Shown: positions 28,102 to 37,966 of the stretch, one piece after another
Layout of the letters: every line of letters starts with the position of its first letter
How positions within the stretch are numbered: the stretch's first letter is position 1
Origin: Prosapia bicincta
Taxonomy: Eukaryota > Arthropoda > Insecta > Hemiptera > Cercopidae
NCBI GenBank assembly: GCA_036971475.1
Contig: JBAIZL010000376.1
Location: forward strand, 8,769,501 to 8,833,500
DNA length: 64,000 nucleotides
Direction: 5' to 3'
Notes under the pieces: generated by a model
What the model saw: only the letters and a program-made list of their open reading frames with translations
The model's database searches: none
Told to the model about the DNA's origin: nothing
Translations under genes and position numbers: made by a program

Positions 28102-29118
28102 AGATTGCGCAACTCGAGCAACTGGGCTAACCTCCCAGATGTCTCGGGACATATGAGTATCGAGGGTGTGGTCAAAGAACCCGTCTTGGAAATGGGCAGC
28201 GACCACATTACTCGAATGTTTGCACCTGACCAGGTCCACCAAACTATGATGGAATGGTCGGGGACATTAACATCGGGAGCTCAGATCTGGTACACAGATG
28301 GCTCCAAGATGGACCTCGGCACTGGAGCGGGGGTGTATTGTAAAAACCCAAGGGTAGAACAAGCTTTTTCCTTGGGGAGGCATACCTCTGTCTTTCAGGC
28401 CGAAGTATATGCTATAAATGCCTGTCTGGGAGAGATAGCAAGAAGGGAAACACATGGGGCCCGGATTGCTATTTTCTCCGACAGTCAGGCAGCAATTAAG
28501 GCACTAAACGGACACGTGGTCACCTCGGCCATAGTCAGGGAGTGCCTAATTAACCTACAAGCTCTGGCAAGGCACAATCAAGTCAAGATTGGTTGGGTGC
28601 CAGGGCATAGGGGAATACTTGGAAATGAAGCCGCAGATGCGCTGGCCAGGGAGGGGTCCTCGACTCCCCTGATTGGACCGGAACCTGCGGTGGGTATTTC
28701 CAAATCCATGGTCAGGATGACAGTGCGAAGGTGGATGGCTGAAAGACACTGTGAGCACTGGATCAGGGCCGAAGGGATGAGACACAGTAAGCTAACCCTT
28801 AGGAGACCTTCCTTGGGGCTGCAGAAGAGTCTCATCTATCTGTCTAGGCAGGAATTAAGGATAGCCACAGGACTACTCACGGGACACTGTGGACTAAGGA
28901 AACATTTGCATAAAATGGGTATCTACAAGGATGAACCAGTGTGCAGATTGTGCGGGCAGGAACAGGAGACTGCCACACACATTATTTACAGATGTGGAGT
29001 ACTTGCTGAGAGGCGCTTCAACCTCTTTGGTGATGGAACGGCTTTGGTGGATGCTGAAGGTAAAACTCTAGTCAGGAAACTCCTAAACCTGGTAAGAGGG
29101 AAGGGGTTATTTGACTAG
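28102..29118 (+). pseudogene. LINE ORF2 part 3: RNase H and C-terminal zinc motif
   Basis: This is the same frame as part 2, after the TGA. The RNase H domain, which removes the RNA strand of the RNA-DNA hybrid, keeps its four acidic residues: Asp in YTDGSK (28297), Glu in FQAEVYAIN (28402), Asp in FSDSQAA (28480) and Asp in NEAADALAR (28636). The WVPGHRG loop with its His is also present. Near the end is C-x2-C-x8-H-x4-C (CRLCGQ to IIYRC, 28942-28995), a zinc motif common at the C-terminus of R1, LOA and related ORF2 proteins. There is no ATG at the start of this piece (the first possible start is a TTG at 28105), so it is not a separate gene but the severed tail of ORF2. The stop at 29116-29118 is taken as the natural end. 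Confidence 0.9.
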
Positions 29119-29184
29119 ATCAGGGAGGTAAGTACAATATACCTTAAGGTAGCAGTGCTTCGGGCAATTCAAACCCGCTCCCAA

Positions 29185-29225
<41 letters not shown>
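29119..29225 (+). other. 3' UTR and poly(A) tail of the LOA-like LINE
   Basis: A 69-base 3' UTR (29119-29187) is followed by 38 A residues (29188-29225), the last two of which may belong to the target-site duplication. No AATAAA signal is seen in the UTR. An unbroken tail of this length suggests a fairly young insertion. Confidence 0.92.
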
Positions 29226-29229
<4 letters not shown>

Positions 29230-29235
29230 GCTGAT
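29224..29235 (+). repeat. Right target-site duplication of the LOA-like LINE
   Basis: AATACAGCTGAT matches 23826-23837. It continues directly into Sat2 sequence (AGCTACTGCATT), as in the uninterrupted unit at 29971. Confidence 0.9.
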
Positions 29236-32200
29236 AGCTACTGCATTTTAAAACGCCCATTGTAAATAGTTTGGAAAATGTCACGCAGATGGCAGCAATT
29301 ACAAGGTAAAACAATCCGAGTTTAGTCATGATTCTATGGTTTAACGTTCCACCACACACCTTCTAGGGTTGTCTTAATAATTAATAGACAATTTAAACTG
29401 CACCCCTTGGAAATCTAGCACTAATTATATCACAATTTTTAAACATAAAAGTCCTAAAATTCGTTTGTAAAAGTTCAAAAAAATTAAGGTTAAAACTTTA
29501 GAGAAATTTTAGTTAATAGCGTATTTTCAATCTTAAAAGTTTGTGACTTCAAATAGAAACTAAATCTTAGAGATCATTCCTTAAATCTTAACATTTACAG
29601 TTGGTAGACACAGCACTCAACAACGTCCATTGCTAAATAGTTTGCAAATAGTCAAGCAGGTGGCAGCACCTACAAGGTCAAACAATCCGAGTTTAATCAT
29701 GAGTCTATGGTTTAACGTTCCATTACACACCTTCTTGGGATGTCGTAATAATTAATAGACATTTTAAACTGCAACTCTTGGGAACCTAGCACTAAATATA
29801 TGACATTTTTTAAACTAAAATACCTTAAATTCGTTTCTAAAAGTTCCAAAAACGAAATTAAGGTTAGAACTTTAGAGAAATATTAAGTTAATAACGTATT
29901 GCTAATCTTAACAGTTTGTGACCACAGGTAAAAACAAAATGTTACAGATCATGGCTTAAATCATTACATTTACAGCTGATAGCTACTGCATTCAAAAACG
30001 TCCATTGGTAAATAGTTTGGAAAACGTCATGCAGATGGCAGCACCTACAAGGTCAAACAATCCGAGTTTAATCATGATTCTATGGTTTAACGTTCCGTCA
30101 CACAACTTCTAGGGATGTCTTAATAATTAATAGACATTTTAATCTGCACCTCTGGGGAACCTAGCACTAAATATATGACACTTTGTACACATAAAACCTC
30201 TTAAATTCGTTTGTAAAAACTCCAAAATGAATTAAGGTTAAAACTTTAGAGAAATATTAAGTTAATAACGTATTTCCAATCTTAACAGTTTGTGACCACA
30301 GGTAAAAACAAAATCCTGCAGATCATGCCTTAAATCATAACATTTACAATTGATAGCTACTGCATTCAACAACGTCCAGCGGTAAATTGTTTGGATATAG
30401 TCAAGCAGATGGCAGCAACTACAATTTCAAATAATCCGAGTTTAATCATGATTCTATGGTTTAACGTTCCATTACACACCTTCTAGGGTTGTCCTAATAA
30501 TTTATAGACATTTGAAACTGCACCCCTTGGAAACCTAGCACTAATTAAATCACAATTTTTAAACATAAAAGTCCTTAAATTCGTTTGTAAAAGGTCCAAA
30601 AAGGAATTAAGTTTATAACTTTAGAGAAATTTTAGGTTAATATCGTATTTTCAATCTTAACAGTTTGTGACTTCAAATAAAAACAAAATCTTACAGGTCA
30701 TGCCTTAAATCATAACATTCACAATTGATAGCATCTGTATTCAACAACGTCCATTGGAAAATAGTTTGGATATAGTCAAGCAGATGGCAGCACCTACAAG
30801 ATCAAACAATCCGATTTTAATCATGATTCTATGGTTTAACGTTCCATTACACACCTTCTAGGGTTGTCTTAATAATTAATAGACATTTGAAACTGCACCT
30901 CTTGGAAACCTAGCACTAATTAAATCACAATTTTTAAACATAAAAGTCCTTAAATTCGTTTGTAAAAGGTCCAAAAAGGAATTAAGTTTATAACTTTAGA
31001 GAAATTTTAGGTTAATATCGTATTTTCAATCTTAACAGTTTGTGACTTCAAATAAAAACAAAATCTTACAGGTCATGCCTTAAATCATAACATTCACAAT
31101 TGATAGCATCTGTATTCAACAACGTCCATTGGAAAATAGTTTGGATATAGTCAAGCAGATGGCAGCACCTACAAGATCAAACAATCCGATTTTAATCATG
31201 ATTCTATGGTTTAACGTTCCATTACACACCTTCTAGGGTTGTCTTAATAATTAATAGACATTTGAAACTGCACCTCTTGGAAACCTAGCACTAATTAAAT
31301 CACAATTTTTAAACATAATAGTCCCGAAATTCGTTTGTAAAAGTTCCAAAAAGAAATTAAGGTTAAAACTTTAGAAAAATATTAATTTAATAACGCATTT
31401 CCAATCTAAACAGTATTTTGACCACAGGTAAAAACAAAATCTTACATATCGTGCCTTAAACCATAACATTTACAATTGATAGCTACTGTACAAGGTCAAA
31501 CAATCCAAGTTAAATGATGAAATTATGGTTTAAAAATCCACGAACCTATTGCTGGGGATGTCTTAATAATTTATAGACATTTGAAACTGCACCCCTTGGA
31601 AACCTAGCACTAATTAAATCACAATTTTTAAACATAAAAGTCCTTAAATTCGTTTGTAAAAGGTCCAAAAAGGAATTAAGGTTATAACTTTAGAGAAATT
31701 TTAGGTTAATAGCGTATTTTCAATCTTAACAGTTTGTGACTTCAAATAAAAACAAAATCTTACAGGTCATGCCTTAAATCATAACATTCACAATTGATAG
31801 CCTCTGCATTCAACAACGTCCATTGGAAAATAGTTTGGATATAGTCAAGCAGATGGCAGCATTTACAAGATCAAACAATCCGATTTTAATCATGATTCTA
31901 TGGTTTAACGTTCCATTACACACCTTCTAGGGTTGTCTTAATAATTAATAGACATTTGAAACTGCACCCCTTGGAAACCTAGCACAAATTAAATCACAAT
32001 TTTTAAACATAAAAGTCCCTAAATTCGTTTGTAAAAGTTCCAAAAATAAATTAAGGTTAAAACTTTAGAAAAATATTAATTTAATAACGTATTTCCAATC
32101 TAAACAGTATTTTGACCACAGGTAAAAAACAAAATATTACATATCGTGCCTTAAACCATAACATTTACAATTGATAGCTACTGTACAAGGTCAAACAATC

Positions 32201-33150
32201 CAAGTTAAATGATGAAATTATGGTTTAAAAATCCACGAACCTATTGCTGGGGATGTCTTAATAATTTATAGACATTTGAAACTGCACCCCTTGGAAACCT
32301 AGCACTAATTAAATCACAATTTTTAAACATAAAAGTCCTTAAATTCGTTTGTAAAAGGTCCAAAAAGGAATTAAGGTTATAACTTTAGAGAAATTTTAGG
32401 TTAATAGCGTATTTTCAATCTTAACAGTTTGTGACTTCAAATAAAAACAAAATCTTACAGGTCATGCCTTAAATCATAACATTCACAATTGATAGCCTCT
32501 GCATTCAACAACGTCCATTGGAAAATAGTTTGGATATAGTCAAGCAGATGGCAGCATTTACAAGATCAAACAATCCGATTTTAATCATGATTCTATGGTT
32601 TAACGTTCCATTACACACCTTCTAGGGTTGTCTTAATAATTAATAGACATTTGAAACTGCACCCCTTGGAAACCTAGCACAAATTAAATCACAATTTTTA
32701 AACATAAAAGTCCCTAAATTCGTTTGTAAAAGTTCCAAAAAGAAATTAAGGTTAAAACTTTAGAAAAATATTAATTTAATAACGTATTTCCAATCTAAAC
32801 AGTATTTTGACCACAGGTAAAAAACAAAATATTACATATCGTGCCTTAAACCATAACATTTACAATTGATGGCTACTGTACAAGGTCAAACAATCCAAGT
32901 TAAATGATGAAATTATGGTTTAAAAATCCACGAATCTATTGCTGGGGATGTCTTAATAATTTATAGACATTTTAAACTACACATCTAGGGAAACTATCAC
33001 TAAATATATGCAATTTTGTAAGCATACAAGTCCTTAAATTGGTTTGTGAAGGTCTAAATGGAAATTAAGGTTAAAACTTTAGAGAAATATTAAGTTAATA
33101 ACGTCCATCCACAGATTGGATGACCGTGACCACAGGTAAAAACCAAATCT
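29226..33150 (+). repeat. Sat2 tandem repeat, about 375-bp monomer
   Basis: There are eleven units in direct order, taking the word TACAGCTGAT, TACAATTGAT or CACAATTGAT as the unit start. They begin at about 29226, 29596, 29971, 30345, 30720, 31095, 31471, 31789, 32165, 32484 and 32861. Shared words include GGTTTAACGTTCCATTACAC, GATGGCAGCACCTACAAG, CTAGCACTAA and TTAAATTCGTTTGTAAAA. Units at 30345-31470 are close to identical over long stretches, which shows recent exchange. The last unit decays near 33120-33150. It shares no clear sequence with Sat1. No open frame of note lies in it. Confidence 0.93.
31471..33150 (+). repeat. Sat2 dimeric higher-order repeat, 695 bp (short plus long unit)
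   Basis: Units alternate between about 318 bp (starts 31471, 32165) and about 376 bp (starts 31789, 32484). The short unit lacks roughly 55-75 bases after GATAGCTACTGTACAAGG, removing the CAACGTCCATTGG and AGATGGCAGC words found in the long unit. The pair repeats about every 695 bp, and a third short unit starts at 32861. Confidence 0.88.
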
Positions 33151-33152
33151 TT

Positions 33153-33305
33153 TCAAAGGCACATTTCCGCCAATTACAGGAAGACAAGGGTTATTAACAA
33201 AAACCTAATAATATGCTCTGCAAGAGAGTTCGTTTCTAGGCAACAATTATAAAATTGAGTTTTTTCTTTAGTATTTCATTGAATCACTAACAGACTGCGC
33301 TCCTA
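33153..33305 (+). repeat. Fragment of a dispersed repeat shared with 41400-41560 and 44900-45050
   Basis: The words CAATTACAGGAAGACAA, AACAAAAAC, TAATAATATG, GTCTTTAGTA (here TTCTTTAGTA) and CATTGAATCACTAACAGA occur in the same order in all three places. It is in the same orientation in all of them. Nothing here codes for protein. Confidence 0.8.
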
Positions 33306-33426
33306 CATGATTTTCCACGAAATAAAGTATTGCCCCATGTGGCTCCTGCAACACTCGTTAACCCACTCCTTACCACACCTACCTCGTTCACTCCTATAGA
33401 CTGGGCGATAAGAACCTCTGACCTGG

Positions 33427-33443
33427 CCTAACCTAACCTAACC
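33427..33443 (+). repeat. Short interstitial telomere-type tract, (CCTAA)3
   Basis: CCTAACCTAACCTAACC is three copies of the complement of the insect telomere repeat TTAGG plus two bases. It lies just upstream of the Jockey-like relic. Tracts this short are common inside insect chromosomes and do not by themselves show a telomere. Confidence 0.75.
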
Positions 33444-33573
33444 TTCACGGGCGGACTGGATCGTTTCATTGTCAAGACCTTATCCTCACCTCCCAAAACC
33501 TTCTCAGAATGCCTGACTTCCTTCATACAGTACGTCTCTTCTGTCAACCATGGATTGGTTACCGGTCCTGATA

Positions 33574-34570
33574 TGGAATTCCAACGGCGTTAAATATTAA
33601 AAACTAGAGCTTCTTCGCTATATGCAAAGAAACAACTATAAACTACGTTTATTACAGAAACACACCTAAACCCCCAAGATAAATTCTCAATGCCAAACTT
33701 TAAAGTTTACTGTACTGACAGAAGAACTAGAAGCCGCAGCGGTACGGCTATAATAACAGATAAACGCATTAAACATTTTGAATTGTTTTGCCCGCACTCA
33801 CATGCGTTGAAGCAACAGCTATTAGACTTGACCTCAACGGCAGCACAACAACACTTGTACCAGCGTACAAACCCCCGGGTTCTGTTGATTACACTCGCGA
33901 TTTAGAAGTCCTTCTACAGATCTTAAGTAGGGTAATGATCGCCAGGGACCTTAATTCTAAACACACATGCTGGGTCTGTAAGTCTACAAACACAGGAGGC
34001 CAGCAACTGCAAACCTCCTTACAAAACACAACAGGTATACTGCTGGCCCCTTCTGAACCAACACACCACAGCACGTACCACACGGAAGACATTATGGATC
34101 TAGCTATTGCGAAAGGTCTTCTAGTATCATCGCAACTTCACGTCGATAGAGATCTGAATTCAGATCACTACCCCGTGATAATGGCGTTTTCTGCAAATCC
34201 TGATCGCAAAGAGCTAAGGAAGGTGTTGAACTACAGACTGGCTGACTGGGAGCTATTCCAGTCCCAGCTGGACAGCACTCTACCTGCCATCCTAAATGTC
34301 GACTCTCCACTGGACATAGACAAAGTCGTCGGTAGCCTTACGACGCCAATACGTACTGCGATTACTAACGCAGTACCAGTTAAATGTCAGCCCAGACACA
34401 ATGTACACATACCAAGGCACATACTACCGCTAATCACCCGGCGAAATAGGATCCGGCGGGCATTGCAACACGGGGTAAACAGATGCGTTCCACACACAAC
34501 ACTTAATCGTCTTATGAGGCAAATTAGGCGGGAACTAAATCAGTACAAAGTCGATGGCTTCCAAGTTTAA
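33574..34570 (+). pseudogene. Jockey-like endonuclease, frameshifted
   Basis: The piece starts with WNSNG, the usual beginning of the domain, and has an early stop. It then changes frame to TETHLNPQDKFSMPNFKVY with the expected catalytic Glu, followed by RSGTAIITDKRIKH. A further frame change near 33790 leads to a 260-codon open stretch (33788-34570). That stretch contains PAYKPPGS, ARDLNSKHTCWVC (Asp and Asn of the domain), PSEPTHHS, IMDLAIAKGLL and NSDHYPV with the Ser-Asp-His triad. At least two frameshifts and one stop break the gene, so it is a relic. The residues after the SDH motif (about 34200-34570) match the linker between endonuclease and reverse transcriptase. Confidence 0.85.
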
Positions 34571-36199
34571 TTGGCGACCTTAAACACAACAGACAAACCC
34601 ATCTGGCCGATGGTCAAACACTTCAAGCGAGAAGCGCTGCGCTACTCATCGGCCCGGATGGGCAGGTGGGCGATCCGGTCTACAAAGTTAACTTGTTTGC
34701 TGACACGCTTGAGAGCACGTTCCAACCAAACGACCAACCAGCTGATGCAGCCGTTACAGCTAAAGTAGACTTAGAAACAGCACAGTTTGCCTACTGCCCT
34801 ATATTAGAGTGAAACACTGACACTAAAATCACAGAGATAAAGGGGGAAATCTCACAAATAAACTCCAGGATAGCTCCTGGACCAGATACCATCACCAACA
34901 AAGCGATCATTTATCTGTCAAACATCTATAATGCTATACTCTGGACACAACACTTCCCGGACGCTTAGAAGGAGGCTAAGATCTTGGTGTTCCCCAAACC
35001 GGAAAAAGACCACAGCAAACCTGATTCATACAGACCGATAAGGTTGTTGAATACGATGGGCAAGGTATTTGAAAACATTTTACTCAAACGTATCAACAAG
35101 CATATCCACACACACAACATACTGAGGTCAGATCAATTTGGCTTTAGGACAAAACACTCGGCTACGCATCAGCTGATGAGAGTGGTGGAGCATGCAACCA
35201 AGAGTTACAACAATTACTGCTCGACTGGGGTAGTCTTCCTAGACATTGATAAGGCCTTTGACCGGGTCTGGCACAACAGGCTCTTAGTGAAACTACGTCA
35301 CTATGGATTTCCAGACGGGCGCATACACCTAGTTAGCTCATACCTGTCCAACCGTAAGTTTAGGGTTGATGTAGATCAAGCTCAATCTACACTACGGACT
35401 ATATGGCCCGAAATCCATCAGGGCTCAATTATTGGGCCCGTATTGTTCAACATCTACATCAACGACATACCGACAACACTCAACACACAAGTGGTCATAT
35501 TTGCAGATGACACCGCGCTATCCACTCAGTCATGGCAACCACATCTAATACACTTATATTTACAGGAAAACCTTACAGTACTAGAAATATGGCTGAGCTA
35601 CTGGAGAGGTAGAGTGAACGTGGCCAAGTGCCAGGGTTTGCTTCTCTCCAAACGTAGGACACACCAACACAACACACCACTAAAACTATTAGGCGAGGAC
35701 ATTCACTGGGGGAACCAAGTCAAATAACTGGGAGTCATACTCGACAGAGGCCTGACTTGGGACCCTCACATTACCAACACGTTAAAAAAAGCAACAATTA
35801 GATTAACATAACTATATCCTATGCTTAACAGAACAAGCCCACTTTCACTACGGGCGGCCACTACTATATACGTATCTATGTTATGCAGTATACTCACCCG
35901 TCTGGGGCCATGCACGTAACACACGCACACGCAGACTCCAGTTATTCCAAACCAAGGCTTTGCGAATAATCACGAAGGCACCTAGATGTACAAGATTAAC
36001 ACTGCTTCACACTGACTTGAAAGTGCGTTTCATTAAACAACACCTCCGACACTTAGCAACAAACTTCTACAAACAGGCTCACGCACATACAACATCCAAA
36101 CTCATTTCCTCACTGGGTAGATATGACCCCACCCACGACACACACTTACCGCCTACTTACTACTCACACCATACCACCAAAATAAAATATACATACTAA
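34571..36199 (+). pseudogene. Jockey-like reverse transcriptase, broken
   Basis: The linker continues in shifted frames (FADTLESTFQPN can be read near 34700). Next come GPDTITNKAI (about 34880) and a stop at about 34966. A 247-codon open stretch at 34984-35727 then holds most of the polymerase: FPKPEKDHSKPDSYRPIRLL, DQFGFRTKHSATHQL, motif A FLDIDKAFDRVWH, QGSIIGPVLFNIYINDIP and the catalytic FADD. It ends in a TAA just before LGVILDRGLTWDPH, which continues in the same frame after the stop. The last part (35960-36199) reads like the usual Jockey C-terminus. The catalytic core is intact but the whole is not translatable. Confidence 0.87.
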
Positions 36200-36200
36200 T

Positions 36201-36890
36201 ACATTCTGATTCACAGTTATGTTCCAGGTGACGCAGGGACACGTCTCCAGGGCCGCAGCGTAGCCCCAACGGAAGTACTAATTTGATTGCATGCCTTTTC
36301 AGTTTCGAGGAGGAAGCAGAAGAAGAGGTGTATGCCATTCCTGCCATAGACTCACTAACAAGGTATTTGCAAGGTAATACCTCTCATTAGTCCTTAGCAT
36401 AAGGTGATCCAAGCCTGCATGGTTCCTGCATGATCTAACGCAGGAGTTTCCCTGGCAGGGTTTCTTTCTTGCCAGGTTTTTTTCATCCCGATCTTAGCGC
36501 GTCACTTAGAGTACTGTTTCATTTCACTATCTCCTGTTTAACCATGGAAAGAGCTTATGAGCTTGGTACATGGGCAATCAATCTCGTTTCCTTCACTCAC
36601 GGTAGGTATACTAACCGCATGCGCATGTGAGACGGAGGTAGCTCGCTAGAGGCTGGTCTGGGCGCGTCTTGGAGTATGCAGCCAACTAACTGGAGAATAG
36701 GGACTCATCGCAAGAAAACAGGAGAGGAGATGGAACATTCCTATACCATTCCGGGCGGGATCATCATCCAATTGCTGGCAAAAACATGCGACTGAAGATG
36801 ACGTTTTCCTTCAAAGGCTAGTCCAATCCAGTCATACTTAACTTTGCTTCTTAAAGAATAATTTCGAGTAAATTTGTTAAATTGAAAAAA
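36201..36890. other. Non-repeat stretch with hairpins and a short acidic open frame, no gene identified
   Basis: This stretch is less AT-rich than its surroundings. It holds short inverted repeats: AGGTATT/AATACCT at 36361-36382, CCTTA/TAAGG at 36392-36404, and CCTGGCA/TGCCAGG at 36451-36476 followed by seven T. A small open frame reads EEEAEEEVYAIPAIDSLT across 36304-36360. It has a splice-acceptor-like CTTTTCAG before it and AAG-GTATTT after it. I cannot tie this to a gene. Confidence 0.5.
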
Positions 36891-37440
36891 AAAACAATTT
36901 CTAGAACAGATTTGGCTTTACTTAAATTAATTTAAAATTGTTCAAATATAAAATTATAGAAATTTAATTTATTTTAAATTATTAAGGTTATGCCTATAAG
37001 AAGATATATAAAGAATGATATTTCAAGTAAATACTTATAAATTTATAGTATAAAATAACATAATATATTTTCATTTAAAAAATGATAACTTTTTAGCAAA
37101 TATATACAGAGTGGAATAGAATTATTTATTATAATAACATAATTATAAATTATATAATAATATGCTATGATTGATGAGTAAGTAAGATTTTTTTGGGAAT
37201 TGAGTAAGAAGTGAAGAATTAAATATTTAATAGGGGGAGTTTAATATAAATTAAACGCTAAAATATGTATAACATAATTTCAAGTAATCTTATATTATAT
37301 AAAATTCACTGTGAAAAATTTAAGCAAACGCAGGAAGAATGTTACTTTAATTTGTTTTATAAAGAGAATCTAGCCAAGGTGTGGCAAGGAGTTATTTTAA
37401 TTTTTATGCAAATATTAAATTCTTTAGTGAATAATATTAA
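36891..37440. other. AT-rich intergenic DNA, nothing recognised
   Basis: This is very AT-rich sequence. A 63-codon open frame at 37265-37456 has ordinary AT-driven composition and no motif. I see no RNA gene or mobile element. Confidence 0.6.
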
Positions 37441-37966
37441 TTTTATAAACAATTAAAACACATAAATTATCTAACAAATTAATCATCAAATAGACTTTAA
37501 TTGATATGAATTTACTACAGATATTCAAGATAAAATTTAATTATTTTGATGATGTTGTGTTAGGGGTCTAGGTGCTAGATTAAATAAATAATTAATGCCT
37601 GTAAATGTGTGCATACTTTACCACCATATAAATTAAAACAATTTTAATTTTCCAAATAGCTGTCATTAGTTATGATTTAACTAAATGACACGCAATTTCA
37701 CAGTTTTATAAACAATTAAAACACATAAATTATCTAACAAATTAATCATCAAATAGACTTTAATTGATATGAATTTACTACAGATATTCAAGATAAAATT
37801 TAATTATTTTGATGATGTTGTGTTAGGGGTCTAGGTGCTAGATTAAATAAATAATTAATGCCTGTAAATGTGTGCATACTTTACCACCATATAAATTAAA
37901 ACAATTTTAATTTTCCAAATAGCTGTCATTAGTTATGATTTAACTAAATGACACGCAATTTCACAG
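37441..37966 (+). repeat. Perfect 263-bp tandem duplication
   Basis: The stretch starting TTTTATAAACAATTAAAAC at 37441 is repeated base for base from 37704 to 37966 as far as I can compare by eye. Both copies end in CGCAATTTCACAG, and the second is followed by TTTC, giving a short TTT overlap at the joint. No difference was found between the copies, so it is recent or an assembly duplicate. Confidence 0.92.

Larger units (their letters stand above)
23838..29225 (+). mobile_element. Near-complete non-LTR retrotransposon, R1/LOA-type LINE
   Basis: This is a 5.4-kb element with a 5' leader, ORF1 (24371-25492), ORF2 (25503-29118), a short 3' UTR and a poly(A) tail, bounded by a 10-12 bp target-site duplication. 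ORF2 carries an apurinic-type endonuclease, a reverse transcriptase with YADD, an RNase H and a C-terminal C-C-H-C zinc motif. RNase H after reverse transcriptase is known in the LOA and I groups, and the wording of the motifs resembles LOA elements, so the clade call is inferred. Base composition is far less AT-rich than the surrounding satellites. The element appears full length at the 5' end. ORF2 has one frameshift and one stop, so this copy is probably not autonomous as read. The intact duplication and the tail suggest a recent insertion. Confidence 0.92.
33444..36200 (+). mobile_element. Decayed Jockey-like non-LTR retrotransposon
   Basis: Endonuclease and reverse transcriptase pieces lie in order but in several frames with stops. 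The motif set (GPDTITNKAI, PKPEKDHSKPDSYRPI, FLDIDKAFDRVWH, QGSIIGPVLFNIYINDIP, FADDTA) is that of the Jockey clade, and there is no RNase H after it, as usual for that clade. Most of ORF1 is absent. A short stretch at 33483-33555 (reading SPPKTFSECLTSFIQYVSSV) might be the end of ORF1, but this is a guess. An AATAAA lies at the 3' end (near 36179). There is no clear long poly(A) tail and I see no target-site duplication, so the ends are approximate. Confidence 0.85.

Noticed and set aside
33444..36200. Jockey-like element as an active gene set
   Set aside because: Multiple frameshifts and stops and no recognisable ORF1 show a relic, even though the FADD core remains.
36451..36483. Bacterial-style terminator (hairpin plus T-run), suggesting bacterial DNA
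   Set aside because: Flanking DNA is eukaryotic repeat sequence with no bacterial genes. It is listed only as a hairpin.
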